A program made the translations under genes and the position numbers. Of a stretch of DNA of 64,000 nt, positions 10,401 to 23,300 are shown piece after piece (position 1 is the first letter of the stretch; every line of letters starts with the position of its first letter). The notes below the pieces were generated by a model. The model had not been told where the DNA came from and ran no database searches. It saw only the letters and a program-made list of their open reading frames with translations. Source of the DNA: Porphyra umbilicalis. Lineage: Eukaryota > Rhodophyta > Bangiophyceae > Bangiales > Bangiaceae. The stretch lies in assembly GCA_002049455.2 (NCBI GenBank), contig KV918785.1, positions 362,827 to 426,826 on the forward strand. The letters run 5' to 3'.

Positions 10401-13400
10401 CAAAATATTTCTTTGTGGCCCCCCGGGCCACCCCAAAACCGTCCATATTGCCAGAGTCAACTCTTGTAGGTTTTCCATAGGATTGAGGTGCACAAGCACC
10501 TTCAGGGGGAGGTCGTCCAGACGGCGCCTGGCGCTCCCGGGAGGGGCGGTCAGCCGCCCACACCATCTTCCTGGGTGCCGGGGGGGCCCCCCCGCGGTGT
10601 GTGCGTCGTGTGGGACGCGTTTCAAAATATTTCTTTGTGGCCCCCCGGGCCACTCCAAAACCGTCCATATTGCCAGAGTCAACTCTTGTAGGTTTTCCAT
10701 TGGACTGTGGTGCACAAGCACCTTCAGGGGGGGGTCGTCCAGACGGCGCCTGGCGCTCCCGGGAGGGGCGGTCAGCCGCCCACACCATCTTCCTGGGTGC
10801 CGGGGGGCCCCCCTGCGTGTGTGCGTCGTGTGGGACGCGTTTCAAAATATTTCTTTGTGGCCCCCCGGGCCACCCCAAAACCGTCCATATTGCCAAAGTC
10901 AACTCTTGTAGGTTTTCCATAGGATTGAGGTGCACAAGCACCTTCAGGGGGAGGTCGTCCAGACGGCGCCTGGCGCTCCCGGAGGGGCGGTCAGCCGCCC
11001 ACACCATCTTCCTGGGTGCCGGGGGGCCCCCCTGCGTGTGTGCGTGGTGTGGGACGCGTTTCAAAATATTTCTTTGTGGCCCCCCGGGCCACCCCAAAAC
11101 CGTCCATATTGCCAGAGTCAACTCTTGTAGGTTTTCCATTGGATTGTGGTGCACAAGCACCTTCAGGGGGGGTCGTCCAGACGGCGCCTGGCGCTCCCGG
11201 GAGGGGCGGTCAGCCGCCCACACCATCTTCCTGGGTGCCGGGGGGCCCCCCCGCGTGTGTGCGTCGTGTGGGACGCGTTTCAAAATATTTCTTTGTGGCC
11301 CCCCGGGCCACCCCAAAACCGTCCATATTGCCAGAGTCAACTCTTGTAGGTTTTCCATTGGACTGAGGTGCACAAGCACCTTCAGGGGGGGTCGTCCAGA
11401 CGGCGCCTGGCGCTCCCGGGAGGGGCGGTCAGCCGCCCACACCATCTTCCTGGGTGCCGGGGGGCCCCCCTGCGTGTGTGCGTCGTGTGGGACGCGTTTC
11501 AAAATATTTCTTTGTGGCCCCCCGGGCCACCCCAAAACCGTCCATATTGCCAGAGTCAACTCTTGTAGGTTTTCCATTGGATTGGGTGCACAAGCACCTT
11601 CAGGGGGGGGTCGTCCAGACGGCGCCTGGCGCTCCCGGGAGGGGCGGTCAGCCGCCCACACCATCTTCCTGGGTGCCGGGGGGGCCCCCCGCGTGTGTGC
11701 GTCGTGTGGGACGCGTTTCAAAATATTTTTTGTGGCCCCCCGGCCACCCCAAAACCGTCCATATTGCCAGAGTCAACTCTTGTAGGTTTTCCATTGGACT
11801 GGTGCACAAGCACCTTCAGGGGGGGTCGTCCAGACGGCGCCTGGCGCTCCCGGGAGGGGCGGTCAGCCGCCCACACCATCTTCCTGGGTGCCGGGGGGCC
11901 CCCCTGCGTGTGTGCGTCGTGTGGGACGCGTTTCAAAATATTTCTTTGTGGCCCCCCGGGCCACCCCAAAACCGTCCATATTGCCAGAGTCAACTCTTGT
12001 AGGTTTTCCATAGGATTGAGGTGCACAAGCACCTTCAGGGGGAGGTCGTCCAGACGGCGCCTGGCGCTCCCGGGAGGGGCGGTCAGCCGCCCACACCATC
12101 TTCCTGGGTGCCGGGGGGCCCCCCGCGTGTGTGCGTCGTGTGGGACGCGTTTCAAAATATTTCTTTGTGGCCCCCCGGGCCACTCCAAAACCGTCCATAT
12201 TGCCAGAGTCAACTCTTGTAGGTTTTCCATTGGACTGTGGTGCACAAGCACCTTCAGGGGGGGTCGTCCAGACGGCGCCTGGCGCTCCCGGGAGGGGCGG
12301 TCAGCCGCCCACACCATCTTCCTGGGTGCCGGGGGGGCCCCCCCGCGTGTGTGCGTCGTGTGGGACGCGTTTCAAAATATTTCTTTGTGGCCCCCCGGGC
12401 CACCCCAAAACCGTCCATATTGCCAGAGTCAACTCTTGTAGGTTTTCCATTGGACTGAGGTGCACAAGCACCTTCAGGGGGGGGTCGTCCAGACGGCGCC
12501 TGGCGCTCCCGGGAGGGGCGGTCAGCCGCCCACACCATCTTCCTGGGTGCCGGGGGGCCCCCCTGCGTGTGTGCGTCGTGTGGGACGCGTTTCAAAATAT
12601 TTCTTTGTGGCCCCCCGGGCCACCCCAAAACCGTCCATATTGCCAGAGTCAACTCTTGTAGGTTTTCCATAGGATTGAGGTGCACAAGCACCTTCAGGGG
12701 GAGGTCGTCCAGACGGCGCCTGGCGCTCCCGGGAGGGGCGGTCAGCCGCCCACACCATCTTCCTGGGTGCCGGGGGGCCCCCGCGTGTGTGCGTCGTGTG
12801 GGACGCGTTTCAAAATATTTTTTGTGGCCCCCCGGGCCACCCCAAAACCGTCCATATTGCCAGAGTCAACTCTTGTAGGTTTTCCATTGGACTGGGTGCA
12901 CAAGCACCTTCAGGGGGGGTCGTCCAGACGGCGCCTGGCGCTCCCGGGAGGGGCGGTCAGCCGCCCACACCATCTTCCTGGGTGCCGGGGGGCCCCCCGC
13001 GTGTGTGCGTCGTGTGGGACGCGTTTCAAAATATTTCTTTGTGGCCCCCCGGGCCACCCCAAAACCGTCCATATTGCCAGAGTCAACTCTTGTAGGTTTT
13101 CCATAGGATGAGGTGCACAAGCACCTTCAGGGGGGGTCGTCCAGACGGCGCCTGGCGCTCCCGGGAGGGGCGGTCAGCCGCCCACACCATCTTCCTGGGT
13201 GCCGGGGGGCCCCCCGCGTGTGTGCGTCGTGTGGGACGCGTTTCAAAATATTTCTTTGTGGCCCCCCGGGCCACTCCAAAACCGTCCATATTGCCAGAGT
13301 CAACTCTTGTAGGTTTTCCATTGGATTGTGGTGCACAAGCACCTTCAGGGGGGGGTCGTCCAGACGGCGCCTGGCGCTCCCGGGAGGGGCGGTCAGCCGC

Positions 13401-16400
13401 CCACACCATCTTCCTGGGTGCCGGGGGGGCCCCCCCGCGTGTGTGCGTCGTGTGGGACGCGTTTCAAAATATTTCTTTGTGGCCCCCCGGCCACCCCAAA
13501 ACCGTCCATATTGCCAGAGTCAACTCTTGTAGGTTTTCCATTGGACTGAGGTGCACAAGCACCTTCAGGGGGGGGTCGTCCAGACGGCGCCTGGCGCTCC
13601 CGGGAGGGGCGGTCAGCCGCCCACACCATCTTCCTGGGTGCCGGGGGGCCCCCCTGCGTGTGTGCGTCGTGTGGGACGCGTTTCAAAATATTTCTTTGTG
13701 GCCCCCCGGGCCACCCCAAAACCGTCCATATTGCCAGAGTCAACTCTTGTAGGTTTTCCATAGGATTGAGGTGCACAAGCACCTTCAGGGGGAGGTCGTC
13801 CAGACGGCGCCTGGCGCTCCCGGGAGGGGCGGTCAGCCGCCCACACCATCTTCCTGGGTGCCGGGGGGGCCCCCCCGCGTGTGTGCGTCGTGTGGGACGC
13901 GTTTCAAAATATTTCTTTGTGGCCCCCCGGGCCACTCCAAAACCGTCCATATTGCCAGAGTCAACTCTTGTAGGTTTTCCATTGGACTGTGGTGCACAAG
14001 CACCTTCAGGGGGGGGTCGTCCAGACGGCGCCTGGCGCTCCCGGGAGGGGCGGTCAGCCGCCCACACCATCTTCCTGGGTGCCGGGGGGCCCCCCTGCGT
14101 GTGTGCGTCGTGTGGGACGCGTTTCAAAATATTTCTTTGTGGCCCCCCGGGCCACCCCAAAACCGTCCATATTGCCAGAGTCAACTCTTGTAGGTTTTCC
14201 ATAGGATTGAGGTGCACAAGCACCTTCAGGGGGGGTCGTCCAGACGGCGCCTGGCGCTCCCGGGAGGGCGGTCAACCGCCCACACCATCTTCCTGGGTGC
14301 CGGGGGGCCCCCCTGCGTGTGTGGTCGTGTGGGACGCGTTTCAAAATATTTCTTTGTGGCCCCCCGGGCCACTCCAAAACCGTCCATATTGCCAGAGTCA
14401 ACTCTGGTGGGTTTTCCATTGGATTGTGGTGCACAAGCACCTTCAGGGGGGGGTCGTCCAGACGGCGCCTGGCGCTCCCGGGAGGGGCGGTCAGCCGCCC
14501 ACACCATCTTCCTGGGTGCCGGGGGGGCCCCCCGCGTGTGTGCGTCGTGTGGGACGCGTTTCAAAATATTTTTTTGTGGCCCCCCTGGCCACCCCAAAAC
14601 CGTCCATATTGCCAGAGTCAACTCTTGTAGGTTTTCCATTGGACTGACGTGCACAAGCACCTTCAGGGGGGGTCGTCCAGACGGCGCCTGGCGCTCCCGG
14701 GAGGGGCGGTCAGCCGCCCACACCATCTTCCTGGGTGCCGGGGGCCCCCCTGCGTGTGTGCGTCGTGTGGGACGCGTTTCAAAATATTTCTTTGTGGCCC
14801 CCCGGGCCACCCCAAAACCGTCCATATTGCCAGAGTCAACTCTTGTAGGTTTTCCATAGGATTGAGGTGCACAAGCACCTTCAGGGGGAGGTCGTCCAGA
14901 CGGCGCCTGGCGCTCCCGGGAGGGGCGGTCAGCCGCCCACACCATCTTCCTGGGTGCCGGGGGGGCCCCCCCGCGTGTGTGCGTCGTGTGGGACGCGTTT
15001 CAAAATATTTCTTTGTGGCCCCCCGGGCCACTCCAAAACCGTCCATATTGCCAGAGTCAACTCTTGTAGGTTTTCCATTGGACTGTGGTGCACAAGCACC
15101 TTCAGGGGGGGTCGTCCAGACGGCGCCTGGCGCTCCCGGGAGGGGCGGTCAGCCGCCCACACCATCTTCCTGGGTGCCGGGGGGGCCCCCCCGCGTGTGT
15201 GCGTCGTGTGGGACGCGTTTCAAAATATTTCTTTGTGGCCCCCCGGGCCACCCCAAAACCGTCCATATTGCCAGAGTCAACTCTTGTAGGTTTTCCATTG
15301 GACTGAGGTGCACAAGCACCTTCAGGGGGGGGTCGTCCAGACGGCGCCTGGCGCTCCCGGGAGGGGCGGTCAGCCGCCCACACCATCTTCCTGGGTGCCG
15401 GGGGGCCCCCCTGCGTGTGTGCGTCGTGTGGGACGCGTTTCAAAATATTTCTTTGTGGCCCCCCGGGCCACCCCAAAACCGTCCATATTGCCAGAGTCAA
15501 CTCTTGTAGGTTTTCCATAGGATTGAGGTGCACAAGCACCTTCAGGGGGAGGTCGTCCAGACGGCGCCTGGCGCTCCCGGGAGGGGCGGTCAGCCGCCCA
15601 CACCATCTTCCTGGGTGCCGGGGGGGCCCCCCCGCGTGTGTGCGTCGTGTGGGACGCTTTTCAAAATATTTCTTTGTGGCCCCCCGGGCCACTCCAAAAC
15701 CGTCCATATTGCCAGAGTCAACTCTTGTAGGTTTTCCATTGGACTGTGGTGCACAAGCACCTTCAGGGGGGGGTCGTCCAGACGGCGCCTGGCGCTCCTG
15801 GGAGGGGCGGTCAGCCGCCCACACCATCTTCCTGGGTGCCGGGGGGCCCCCCTGCGTGTGTGCGTCGTGTGGGACGCGTTTCAAAATATTTCTTTGTGGC
15901 CCCCCGGGCCACCCCAAAACCGTCCATATTGCCAAAGTCAACTCTTGTAGGTTTTCCATAGGATTGAGGTGCACAAGCACCTTCAGGGGGAGGTCGTCCA
16001 GACGGCGCTTGGCGCTCCCGGTAACGGCGGTCAACCGCCCACACCATCTTCCTGGGTGCCGGGGGGCCCCCCTGCGTGTGTGTGTGGTGTGGGACGCGTT
16101 TCAAAATATTTCTTTGTGGCCCCCCGGGCCACTCCAAAACCGTCCATATTGCCAGAGTCAACTCTGGTGGGTTTTCCATTGGATTGTGGTGCACAAGCAC
16201 CTTCAGGGGGGGGTCATCCAGACGGCGCCTGGCGCTCCCGGGAGGGGCGGTCAGCCGCCCACACCATCTTCCTGGGTGCCGGGGGGGCCCCCCCGCGTGT
16301 GTGCGTCGTGTGGGACGCGTTTCAAAATATTTTTTTGTGGCCCCCCTGGCCACCCCAAAACCGTCCATATTGCCAGAGTCAACTCTTGTAGGTTTTCCAT

Positions 16401-19400
16401 TGGACTGACGTGCACAAGCACCTTCAGGGGGGGTCGTCCAGACGGCGCCTGGCGCTCCCGGGAGGGGCGGTCAGCCGCCCACACCATCTTCCTGGGTGCC
16501 TGGGGGCCCCCCTGCGTGTGTGCGTCGTGTGGGACGCGTTTCAAAATATTTCTTTGTGGCCCCCCGGGCCACCCCAAAACCGTCCATATTGCCAGAGTCA
16601 ACTCTTGTAGGTTTTCCATAGGATTGAGGTGCACAAGCACCTTCAGGGGGAGGTCGTCCAGACGGCGCCTGGCGCTCCCGGGAGGGGCGGTCAGCCGCCC
16701 ACACCATCTTCCTGGGTGCCGGGGGGGCCCCCCCGCGTGTGTGCGTCGTGTGGGACGCGTTTCAAAATATTTCTTTGTGGCCCCCCGGGCCACTCCAAAA
16801 CCGTCCATATTGCCAGAGTCAACTCTTGTAGGTTTTCCATTGGACTGTGGTGCACAAGCACCTTCAGGGGGGGGTCGTCCAGACGGCGCCTGGCGCTCCC
16901 GGGAGGGGCGGTCAGCCGCCCACACCATCTTCCTGGGTGCCGGGGGGCCCCCCTGCGTGTGTGCGTCGTGTGGGACGCGTTTCAAAATATTTCTTTGTGG
17001 CCCCCCGGGCCACCCCAAAACCGTCCATATTGCCAAAGTCAACTCTTGTAGGTTTTCCATAGGATTGAGGTGCACAAGCACCTTCAGGGGGAGGTCGTCC
17101 AGACGGCGCCTGGCGCTCCCGGGAGGGGCGGTCAGCCGCCCACACCACTTCCTGGGTGCCGGGGGGCCCCCCTGCGTGTGTGCGTGGTGTGGGACGCGTT
17201 TCAAAATATTTCTTTGTGGCCCCCCGGGCCACCCCAAAACCGTCCATATTGCCAGAGTCAACTCTTGTAGGTTTTCCATAGGATTGAGGTGCACAAGCAC
17301 CTTCAGGGGGAGGTCGTCCAGACGGCGCCTGGCGCTCCCGGAAGGGGCGGTCAGCCGCCCACACCATCTTCCTGGGTGCCGGGGGGGCCCCCCCGCGTGT
17401 GTGCGTCGTGTGGGACGCGTTTCAAAATATTTCTTTGTGGCCCCCCGGGCCACCCCAAAACCGTCCATATTGCCAGAGTCAACTCTTGTAGGTTTTCCAT
17501 TGGACTGTGGTGCACAAGCACCTTCAGGGGGGGGTCGTCCAGACGGCGCCTGGCGCTCCCGGGAGGGGCGGTCAGCCGCCCACACCATCTTCCTGGGTGC
17601 CGGGGGGCCCCCCTGCGTGTGTGCGTCGTGTGGGACGCGTTTCAAAATATTTCTTTGTGGCCCCCCGGGCCACCCCAAACCGTCCATATTGCCAGAGTCA
17701 ACTCTTGTAGGTTTTCCATAGGATTGAGGTGCACAAGCACCTTCAGGGGGGGTCGTCCAGACGGCGCCTGGCGCTCCCGGGAGGGGCGGTCAGCCGCCCA
17801 CACCATCTTCCTGGGTGCCGGGGGGCCCCCCTGCGTGTGTGCGTCGTGTGGGACGCGTTTCAAAATATTTCTTTGTGGCCCCCCGGGCCACCCCAAAACC
17901 GTCCATATTGCCAGAGTCAACTCTTGTAGGTTTTCCATTGGATTGTGGTGCACAAGCACCTTCAGGGGGGGTCGTCCAGACGGCGCCTGGCGCTCCCGGG
18001 AGGGGCGGTCAGCCGCCCACACCATCTTCCTGGGTGCCGGGGGGCCCCCCCGCGTGTGTGCGTCGTGTGGGACGCGTTTCAAAATATTTCTTTGTGGCCC
18101 CCCTGGCCACCCCAAAACCGTCCATATTGCCAGAGTCAACTCTTGTAGGTTTTCCATAGGTTGAGGTGCACAAGCACCTTCAGGGGGGGTCGTCCAGACG
18201 GCGCCTGGCGCTCCCGGGAGGGGCGGTCAGCCGCCCACACCATCTTCCTGGGTGCCGGGGGGCCCCCCCGCGTGTGTGCGTCGTGTGGGACGCGTTTCAA
18301 AATATTTCTTTGTGGCCCCCCGGGCCACCCCAAAACCGTCCATATTGCCAGAGTCAACTCTTGTAGGTTTCCATAGGATTGAGGTGCACAAGCACCTTCA
18401 GGGGGAGGTCGTCCAGACGGCGCCTGGCGCTCCCGGGAGGGGCGGTCAGCCGCCCACACCATCTTCCTGGGTGCCGGGGGGGCCCCCTGCGTGTGTGCGT
18501 CGTGTGGGACGCGTTTCAAAATTTCTTTGTGGCCCCCCTGGCCACCCCAAAACCGTCCATATTGCCAGAGTCACTCTTGTAGGTTTTCCATTGGACTGGG
18601 TGCACAAGCACCTTCAGGGGGGGTCGTCCAGACGGCGCCTGGCGCTCCCGGAGGGGCGGTCAGCCGCCCACACCATCTTCCGGGTGCCGGGGGGGCCCCC
18701 CCGCGTGTGTGCGTCGTGTGGGACGCGTTTCAAAATATTTCTTTGTGGCCCCCCGGGCCACCCCAAAACCGTCCATATTGCCAGAGTCAACTCTTGTAGG
18801 TTTTCCATAGGATTGAGGTGCACAAGCACCTTCAGGGGGAGGTCGTCCAGACGGCGCCTGGCGCTCCGGGAGGGGCGGTCAGCCGCCCACACCATCTTCC
18901 TGGGTGCCGGGGGGCCCCCCTGCGTGTGTGCGTCGTGTGGGACGCGTTTCAAAATATTTCTTTGTGGCCCCCCGGGCCACCCCAAAACCGTCCATATTGC
19001 CAAGTCAACTCTTGTAGGTTTCCATAGGATTGAGGTGCACAAGCACCTTCAGGGGGAGGTCGTCCAGACGGCGCCTGGCGCTCCCGGGAGGGGCGGTCAG
19101 CCGCCCACACCATCTTCCTGGGTGCCGGGGGGCCCCCCTGCGTGTGTGCGTCGTGTGGGACGCGTTTCAAAATATTTCTTTGTGGCCCCCCGGGCCACCC
19201 CAAAACCGTCCATATTGCCAGAGTCAACTCTTGTAGGTTTTCCATAGGATTGAGGTGCACAAGCACCTTCAGGGGGAGGTCGTCCAGACGGCGCCTGGCG
19301 CTCCCGGGAGGGGCGGTCAGCCGCCCACACCATCTTCCTGGGTGCCGGGGGGGCCCCCCCGCGTGTGTGCGTGGTGTGGGACGCGTTTCAAAATATTTCT

Positions 19401-21507
19401 TTGTGGCCCCCCGGGCCACCCCAAAACCGTCCATATTGCCAGAGTCAACTCTTGTAGGTTTTCCATAGGATTGAGGTGCACAAGCACCTTCAGGGGGAGG
19501 TCGTCCAGACGGCGCCTGCGCTCCGGGAGGGGCGGTCAGCCGCCCACACCATCTTCCTGGGTGCCGGGGGGGCCCCCTGCGTGTGTGCGTCGTGTGGGAC
19601 GCGTTTCAAAATATTTCTTTGTGGCCCCCCGGGCCACCCCAAAACCGTCCATATTGCCAGAGTCAACTCTTGTAGGTTTTCCATAGGATTGAGGTGCACA
19701 AGCACCTTCAGGGGGGGTCGTCCAGACGGCGCCTTGCGCTCCCGGGAGGGGCGGTCAGCCGCCCACACCATCTTCCGGGTGCCGGGGGGGCCCCCCCGCG
19801 TGTGTGCGTCGTGTGGGACGCGTTTCAAAATATTTCTTTGTGGCCCCCCGGGCCACCCCAAAACCGTCCATATTGCCAGAGTCAACTCTTGTAGGTTTCC
19901 ATAGGATTGAGGTGCACAAGCACCTTCAGGGGGAGGTCGTCCAGACGGCGCCTGCGCTCCGGGAGGGGCGGTCAGCCGCCCACACCATCTTCCTGGGTGC
20001 CGGGGGGGCCCCCCGCGTGTGTGCGTCGTGTGGGACGCGTTTCAAAATATTTCTTTGTGGCCCCCCGGGCCACCCCAAAACCGTCCATATTGCCAGAGTC
20101 AACTCTTGTAGGTTTCCATAGGATTGAGGTGCACAAGCACCTTCAGGGGAGGTCGTCCAGACGGCGCCTGGCGCTCCGGGAGGGGCGGTCAGCCGCCCCA
20201 CCATCTTCCTGGGTGCCGGGGGGGCCCCCCCGCGTGTGTGCGTCGTGTGGGACGCGTTTCAAAAATTTCTTTGTGGCCCCCCGGGCCACCCCAAAACCGT
20301 CCATATTGCCAGAGTCAACTCTTGTAGGTTTCCATTGGATTGGGTGCACAAGCACCTTCAGGGGGGGTCGTCCAGACGGCGCCTTGCGCTCCGGGAGGGG
20401 CGGTCAGCCGCCCCACCATCTTCCTGGGTGCCGGGGGGCCCCCCGCGTGTGTGCGTGTGTGGGACGCGTTTCAAAATATTTCTTTGTGGCCCCCGGGCCA
20501 CCCCAAAACCGTCCATATTGCCAGAGTCAACTCTTGTAGGTTTCCATAGGATTGAGGTGCACAAGCACCTTCAGGGGGAGGTCGTCCAGACGGCGCCTTG
20601 CGCTCCCGGGAGGGGCGGTCAGCCGCCCACACCATCTTCCTGGGTGCCGGGGGGGCCCCCCCGCGTGTGTGCGTGTGTGGGACGCGTTTCAAAATATTTC
20701 TTTGTGGCCCCCCGGGCCACCCCAAAACCGTCCATATTGCCAGAGTCAACTCTTGTAGGTTTTCCATAGGATTGAGGTGCACAAGCACCTTCAGGGGGGG
20801 TCGTCCAGACGGCGCCTGGCGCTCCCGGGAGGGGCGGTCAGCCGCCCCACCATCTTCCTGGGTGCCGGGGGGCCCCCCCGCGTGTGTGCGTCGTGTGGGA
20901 CGCGTTTCAAAATATTTCTTTGTGGCCCCCCGGGCCACCCCAAAACCGTCCATATTGCCAGAGTCAACTCTTGTAGGTTTTCCATAGGATTGAGGTGCAC
21001 AAGCACCTTCAGGGGGGGTCGTCCAGACGGCGCCTGGCGCTCCCGGGAGGGGCGGTCAGCCGCCCACACCATCTTCCTGGGTGCCGGGGGGCCCCCCCGC
21101 GTGTGTGCGTCGTGTGGGACGCGTTTCAAAATATTTCTTTGTGGCCCCCCGGCCACCCCAAAACCGTCCATATTGCCAGAGTCAACTCTTGTAGGTTTTC
21201 CATAGGATTGAGGTGCACAAGCACCTTCAGGGGGAGGTCGTCCAGACGGCGCCTGGCGCTCCCGGGAGGGGCGGTCAGCCGCCCACACCATCTTCCTGGG
21301 TGCCGGGGGGGCCCCCCGCGTGTGTGCGTGGTGTGGGACGCGTTTCAAAATATTTCTTTGTGGCCCCCCTGGCCACCCCAAAACCGTCCATATTGCCAGA
21401 GTCAACTCTGTGGGTTTTCCATTGGATTGTGGTGCACAAGCACCTTCAGGGGGGGTCGTCCAGACGGCGCCTGGCGCTCCCGGGAGGGGCGGTCAGCCGC
21501 CCACACC
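7467..21507 (-). repeat. Tandem array A, main block, ~219-bp unit, ~64 copies
   Basis: About 14 kb of near-identical units; CCAGAGTCAACTC recurs every 217-222 bp (for example 10451, 10673, 11112, 11331). Subtypes differ just after GTTTTCCAT (AGGATTGAGG, TGGACTGTGG, TGGACTGAGG, TGGATTGTGG), in CCACCCC versus CCACTCC, and in the length of G and C runs. They are arranged in a higher-order pattern. From 7467 to about 9800 units have many single-base losses, as expected of uncorrected reads; 9800-18000 is much cleaner. Every open frame across the block is a repeat artefact. The block ends exactly at the promoter of the 21732 gene. Confidence 0.97.
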
Positions 21508-21731
21508 CACATACCGCCGGCGTCAAACCCTCTGTGGGCGTGCTCGCTGCGGTGCGCGACTGGGACGCCTGGCGCACCAGCACTGCTCGTCATTGCGCAC
21601 GCAGTGCACCCTGCGATACGCCTATAAATACGAGGTGTATGTCTGGCTGCGTGGGGTGTGCCCGTTGACGGGTGCCGACGTGCGCCGGGCTCGGACCGGA
21701 CGCGGTGTGTGTGTGCGTCGCGGCAGTGACG
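21508..21731 (+). promoter_or_regulatory. Promoter of the ParB-like/methyltransferase-SET gene
   Basis: TATAAATA at 21623-21630 lies about 100 bases before the ATG at 21732. Upstream is GTCATTGCGCACGCAGTGCACC, with GCGCAC and GTGCAC half-sites. The segment begins where array A stops and is repeated at 5329-5567. Confidence 0.65.
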
Positions 21732-23300
21732 ATGGGGACAACGCCAGCAGCCGGGGGTGCGACCACCAACGCGCCAGAGGCGGGACGCGGGGGTGCGCAA
21801 GCACATCGACGTGGTGACGGCGTGGCGGCGGTCCAACCGCTGCCGGTGGGGGTGGTCCAGCCGCTGCCACCTGCCGCGGCAACCTCCCAGCCGTTGATGA
21901 CCGACGTGACGGGCAGCCCCCTTGACGTTGAACCAGACTCCCTCCCAGTGGGCACAACAGTGTGGGTTGAAGTCGGCTTCTTCAGGTACGGGACGCGCTG
22001 TCGGTCCGTGGTGCTGGATCACGTCGACGAGATCGAGCCGGACTCGCTCAAGGACTTGGCCGCCCACCCGATCCAAGGTCTCGCCATTCGCGGCGAGCGC
22101 CACGGCGTCGTCGTCGAGGGCCACCACCGTCTGCTTGCGGCTGAGCGGCAGCTGGCGGGAGAGGGCTACCCCGATGGCTGGACGCGGGTACCCTGGTTGG
22201 TCCTCGGGTCCCCCACGACCGAGGCAAAGGCGGCCAACCCGACCGACGCGACGCGCGTGGTCATGGCGTCAAACAAGAACACGACCACGGCGCGGACCCT
22301 GCGTATGGCGTCTGTCGACTTCTTCATGTCAATGACCTTTGTGCGGGACGACCTGGTTAGGGAAGACGACATCCCCGTCCGCAAAGTGACTCTCGCGGAG
22401 GTTCTGCGCAGCGCGGGCAGAGCTGACGGGGCCTCGACGGAGGAGGGGCTCGTCAAGTGGATATCGGAGAACCGCACGTACACGTGGTACCGCCTCCTGC
22501 AGGCGATCAAGCCGTGGACTTCTGACCACCTGACTGCGGCGCGGCAAGCGCGCGCTGCGCCTGTCGACACGCGGTGCTGGGAGCTGTTCCTGTTCCTGGG
22601 CCGCCGCGTCGATGATCTGGCCGACGTGCTCGTCGACGCAGACGGGCCCGCCGAAACGGATGGGGCACCGGCCACGGCTGGCACACGTGCCAGTAGTGGC
22701 GGTGGCGCCAGTGCAGGGGGGCGCTCCCGGGTCGGGTTTACGGACCGCCCGGCGGACCGCCTGCCCCGGGTTGCATGGAGCATGCTCCGCTGCCCTGTGC
22801 TGGTGTCCCATCAGTGGCGCAACTTTGGGGGCCCCTCTCTCCCAAAGCTCGCGAAAGGACCACCCAAGCGCACCAAACGAGGGCGGCGCTCGGGTGCGGG
22901 GCCATCCCAATCCCCGTCCGACGAGGAGGAGGACGCAGACGCCGCCGAGGGCAGCTCTGACGCGCCCATGGACGTCGACCGAGACGGGGTGGCGTCGGTC
23001 GCCGTGGACGGTGCGCCCGACGGTGGCGACGGCGCGCCGCCAACAAAGGTGCGCCGCGTCAGTCGCGGTGCCGCGGCCGCGCGCGGTGTCGACAGCGTTG
23101 CCACGGGTACGGACAAGGCGGCCGCCGGCGCGGCATCGAGTGCGCCCCGAGACGTTGCAGACGAGGGACGTGCTGCATCGGCCGGCGCCGCGGCGATGAC
23201 CGTCCAGCTGCGGGTGCCCCGTCAAAGCTCTCCGCTGCTGTTGTCGCTGCGGCGGTGGATCGCTCCCAGGCGCTGTGCGAGACTGCTGCGTATTGTGTGA
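21732..23300 (+). CDS. ParB/Srx-like domain protein (N-terminal part of a probable methyltransferase fusion)
   Basis: 522 residues from the ATG at 21732, the first ATG after the TATA box; the frame is open further upstream but only from a GTG. Residues 117-140 read HGVVVEGHHRLLAAERQL (E-G-H-H-R at 129-133), the ParB N-terminal/sulfiredoxin-like signature. NTTTARTLRMASVDFF follows, similar in placement to the NIARTTAYDS segment of the left-edge gene. The second half is low-complexity and acidic/basic (SPSDEEEDADAAEG, PPKRTKRGRRSG), typical of a nuclear protein. The frame overlaps the methyltransferase frame by 46 bases. That downstream frame has no ATG for its first ~140 codons, so the two are probably one protein joined by a splice or a one-base error near 23190-23250. 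ParB domains fused to DNA methyltransferases are known in bacteria and phages. Its own activity is unknown; no helix-turn-helix is evident. Confidence 0.7.
   Translation: MGTTPAAGGATTNAPEAGRGGAQAHRRGDGVAAVQPLPVGVVQPLPPAAATSQPLMTDVTGSPLDVEPDSLPVGTTVWVEVGFFRYGTRCRSVVLDHVDEIEPDSLKDLAAHPIQGLAIRGERHGVVVEGHHRLLAAERQLAGEGYPDGWTRVPWLVLGSPTTEAKAANPTDATRVVMASNKNTTTARTLRMASVDFFMSMTFVRDDLVREDDIPVRKVTLAEVLRSAGRADGASTEEGLVKWISENRTYTWYRLLQAIKPWTSDHLTAARQARAAPVDTRCWELFLFLGRRVDDLADVLVDADGPAETDGAPATAGTRASSGGGASAGGRSRVGFTDRPADRLPRVAWSMLRCPVLVSHQWRNFGGPSLPKLAKGPPKRTKRGRRSGAGPSQSPSDEEEDADAAEGSSDAPMDVDRDGVASVAVDGAPDGGDGAPPTKVRRVSRGAAAARGVDSVATGTDKAAAGAASSAPRDVADEGRAASAGAAAMTVQLRVPRQSSPLLLSLRRWIAPRRCARLLRIV

Noticed and set aside
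7467-21507. Dozens of long open frames on both strands across array A
   Set aside because: They are forced by the ~219-bp repeat without stops in some frames. Frames shift with unit indels and none has a start context, domain or codon pattern of a gene.
3857-21507. CRISPR-like array
   Set aside because: Units are ~219 bp and nearly identical throughout, with no short direct repeat alternating with unique spacers; the genome is eukaryotic.
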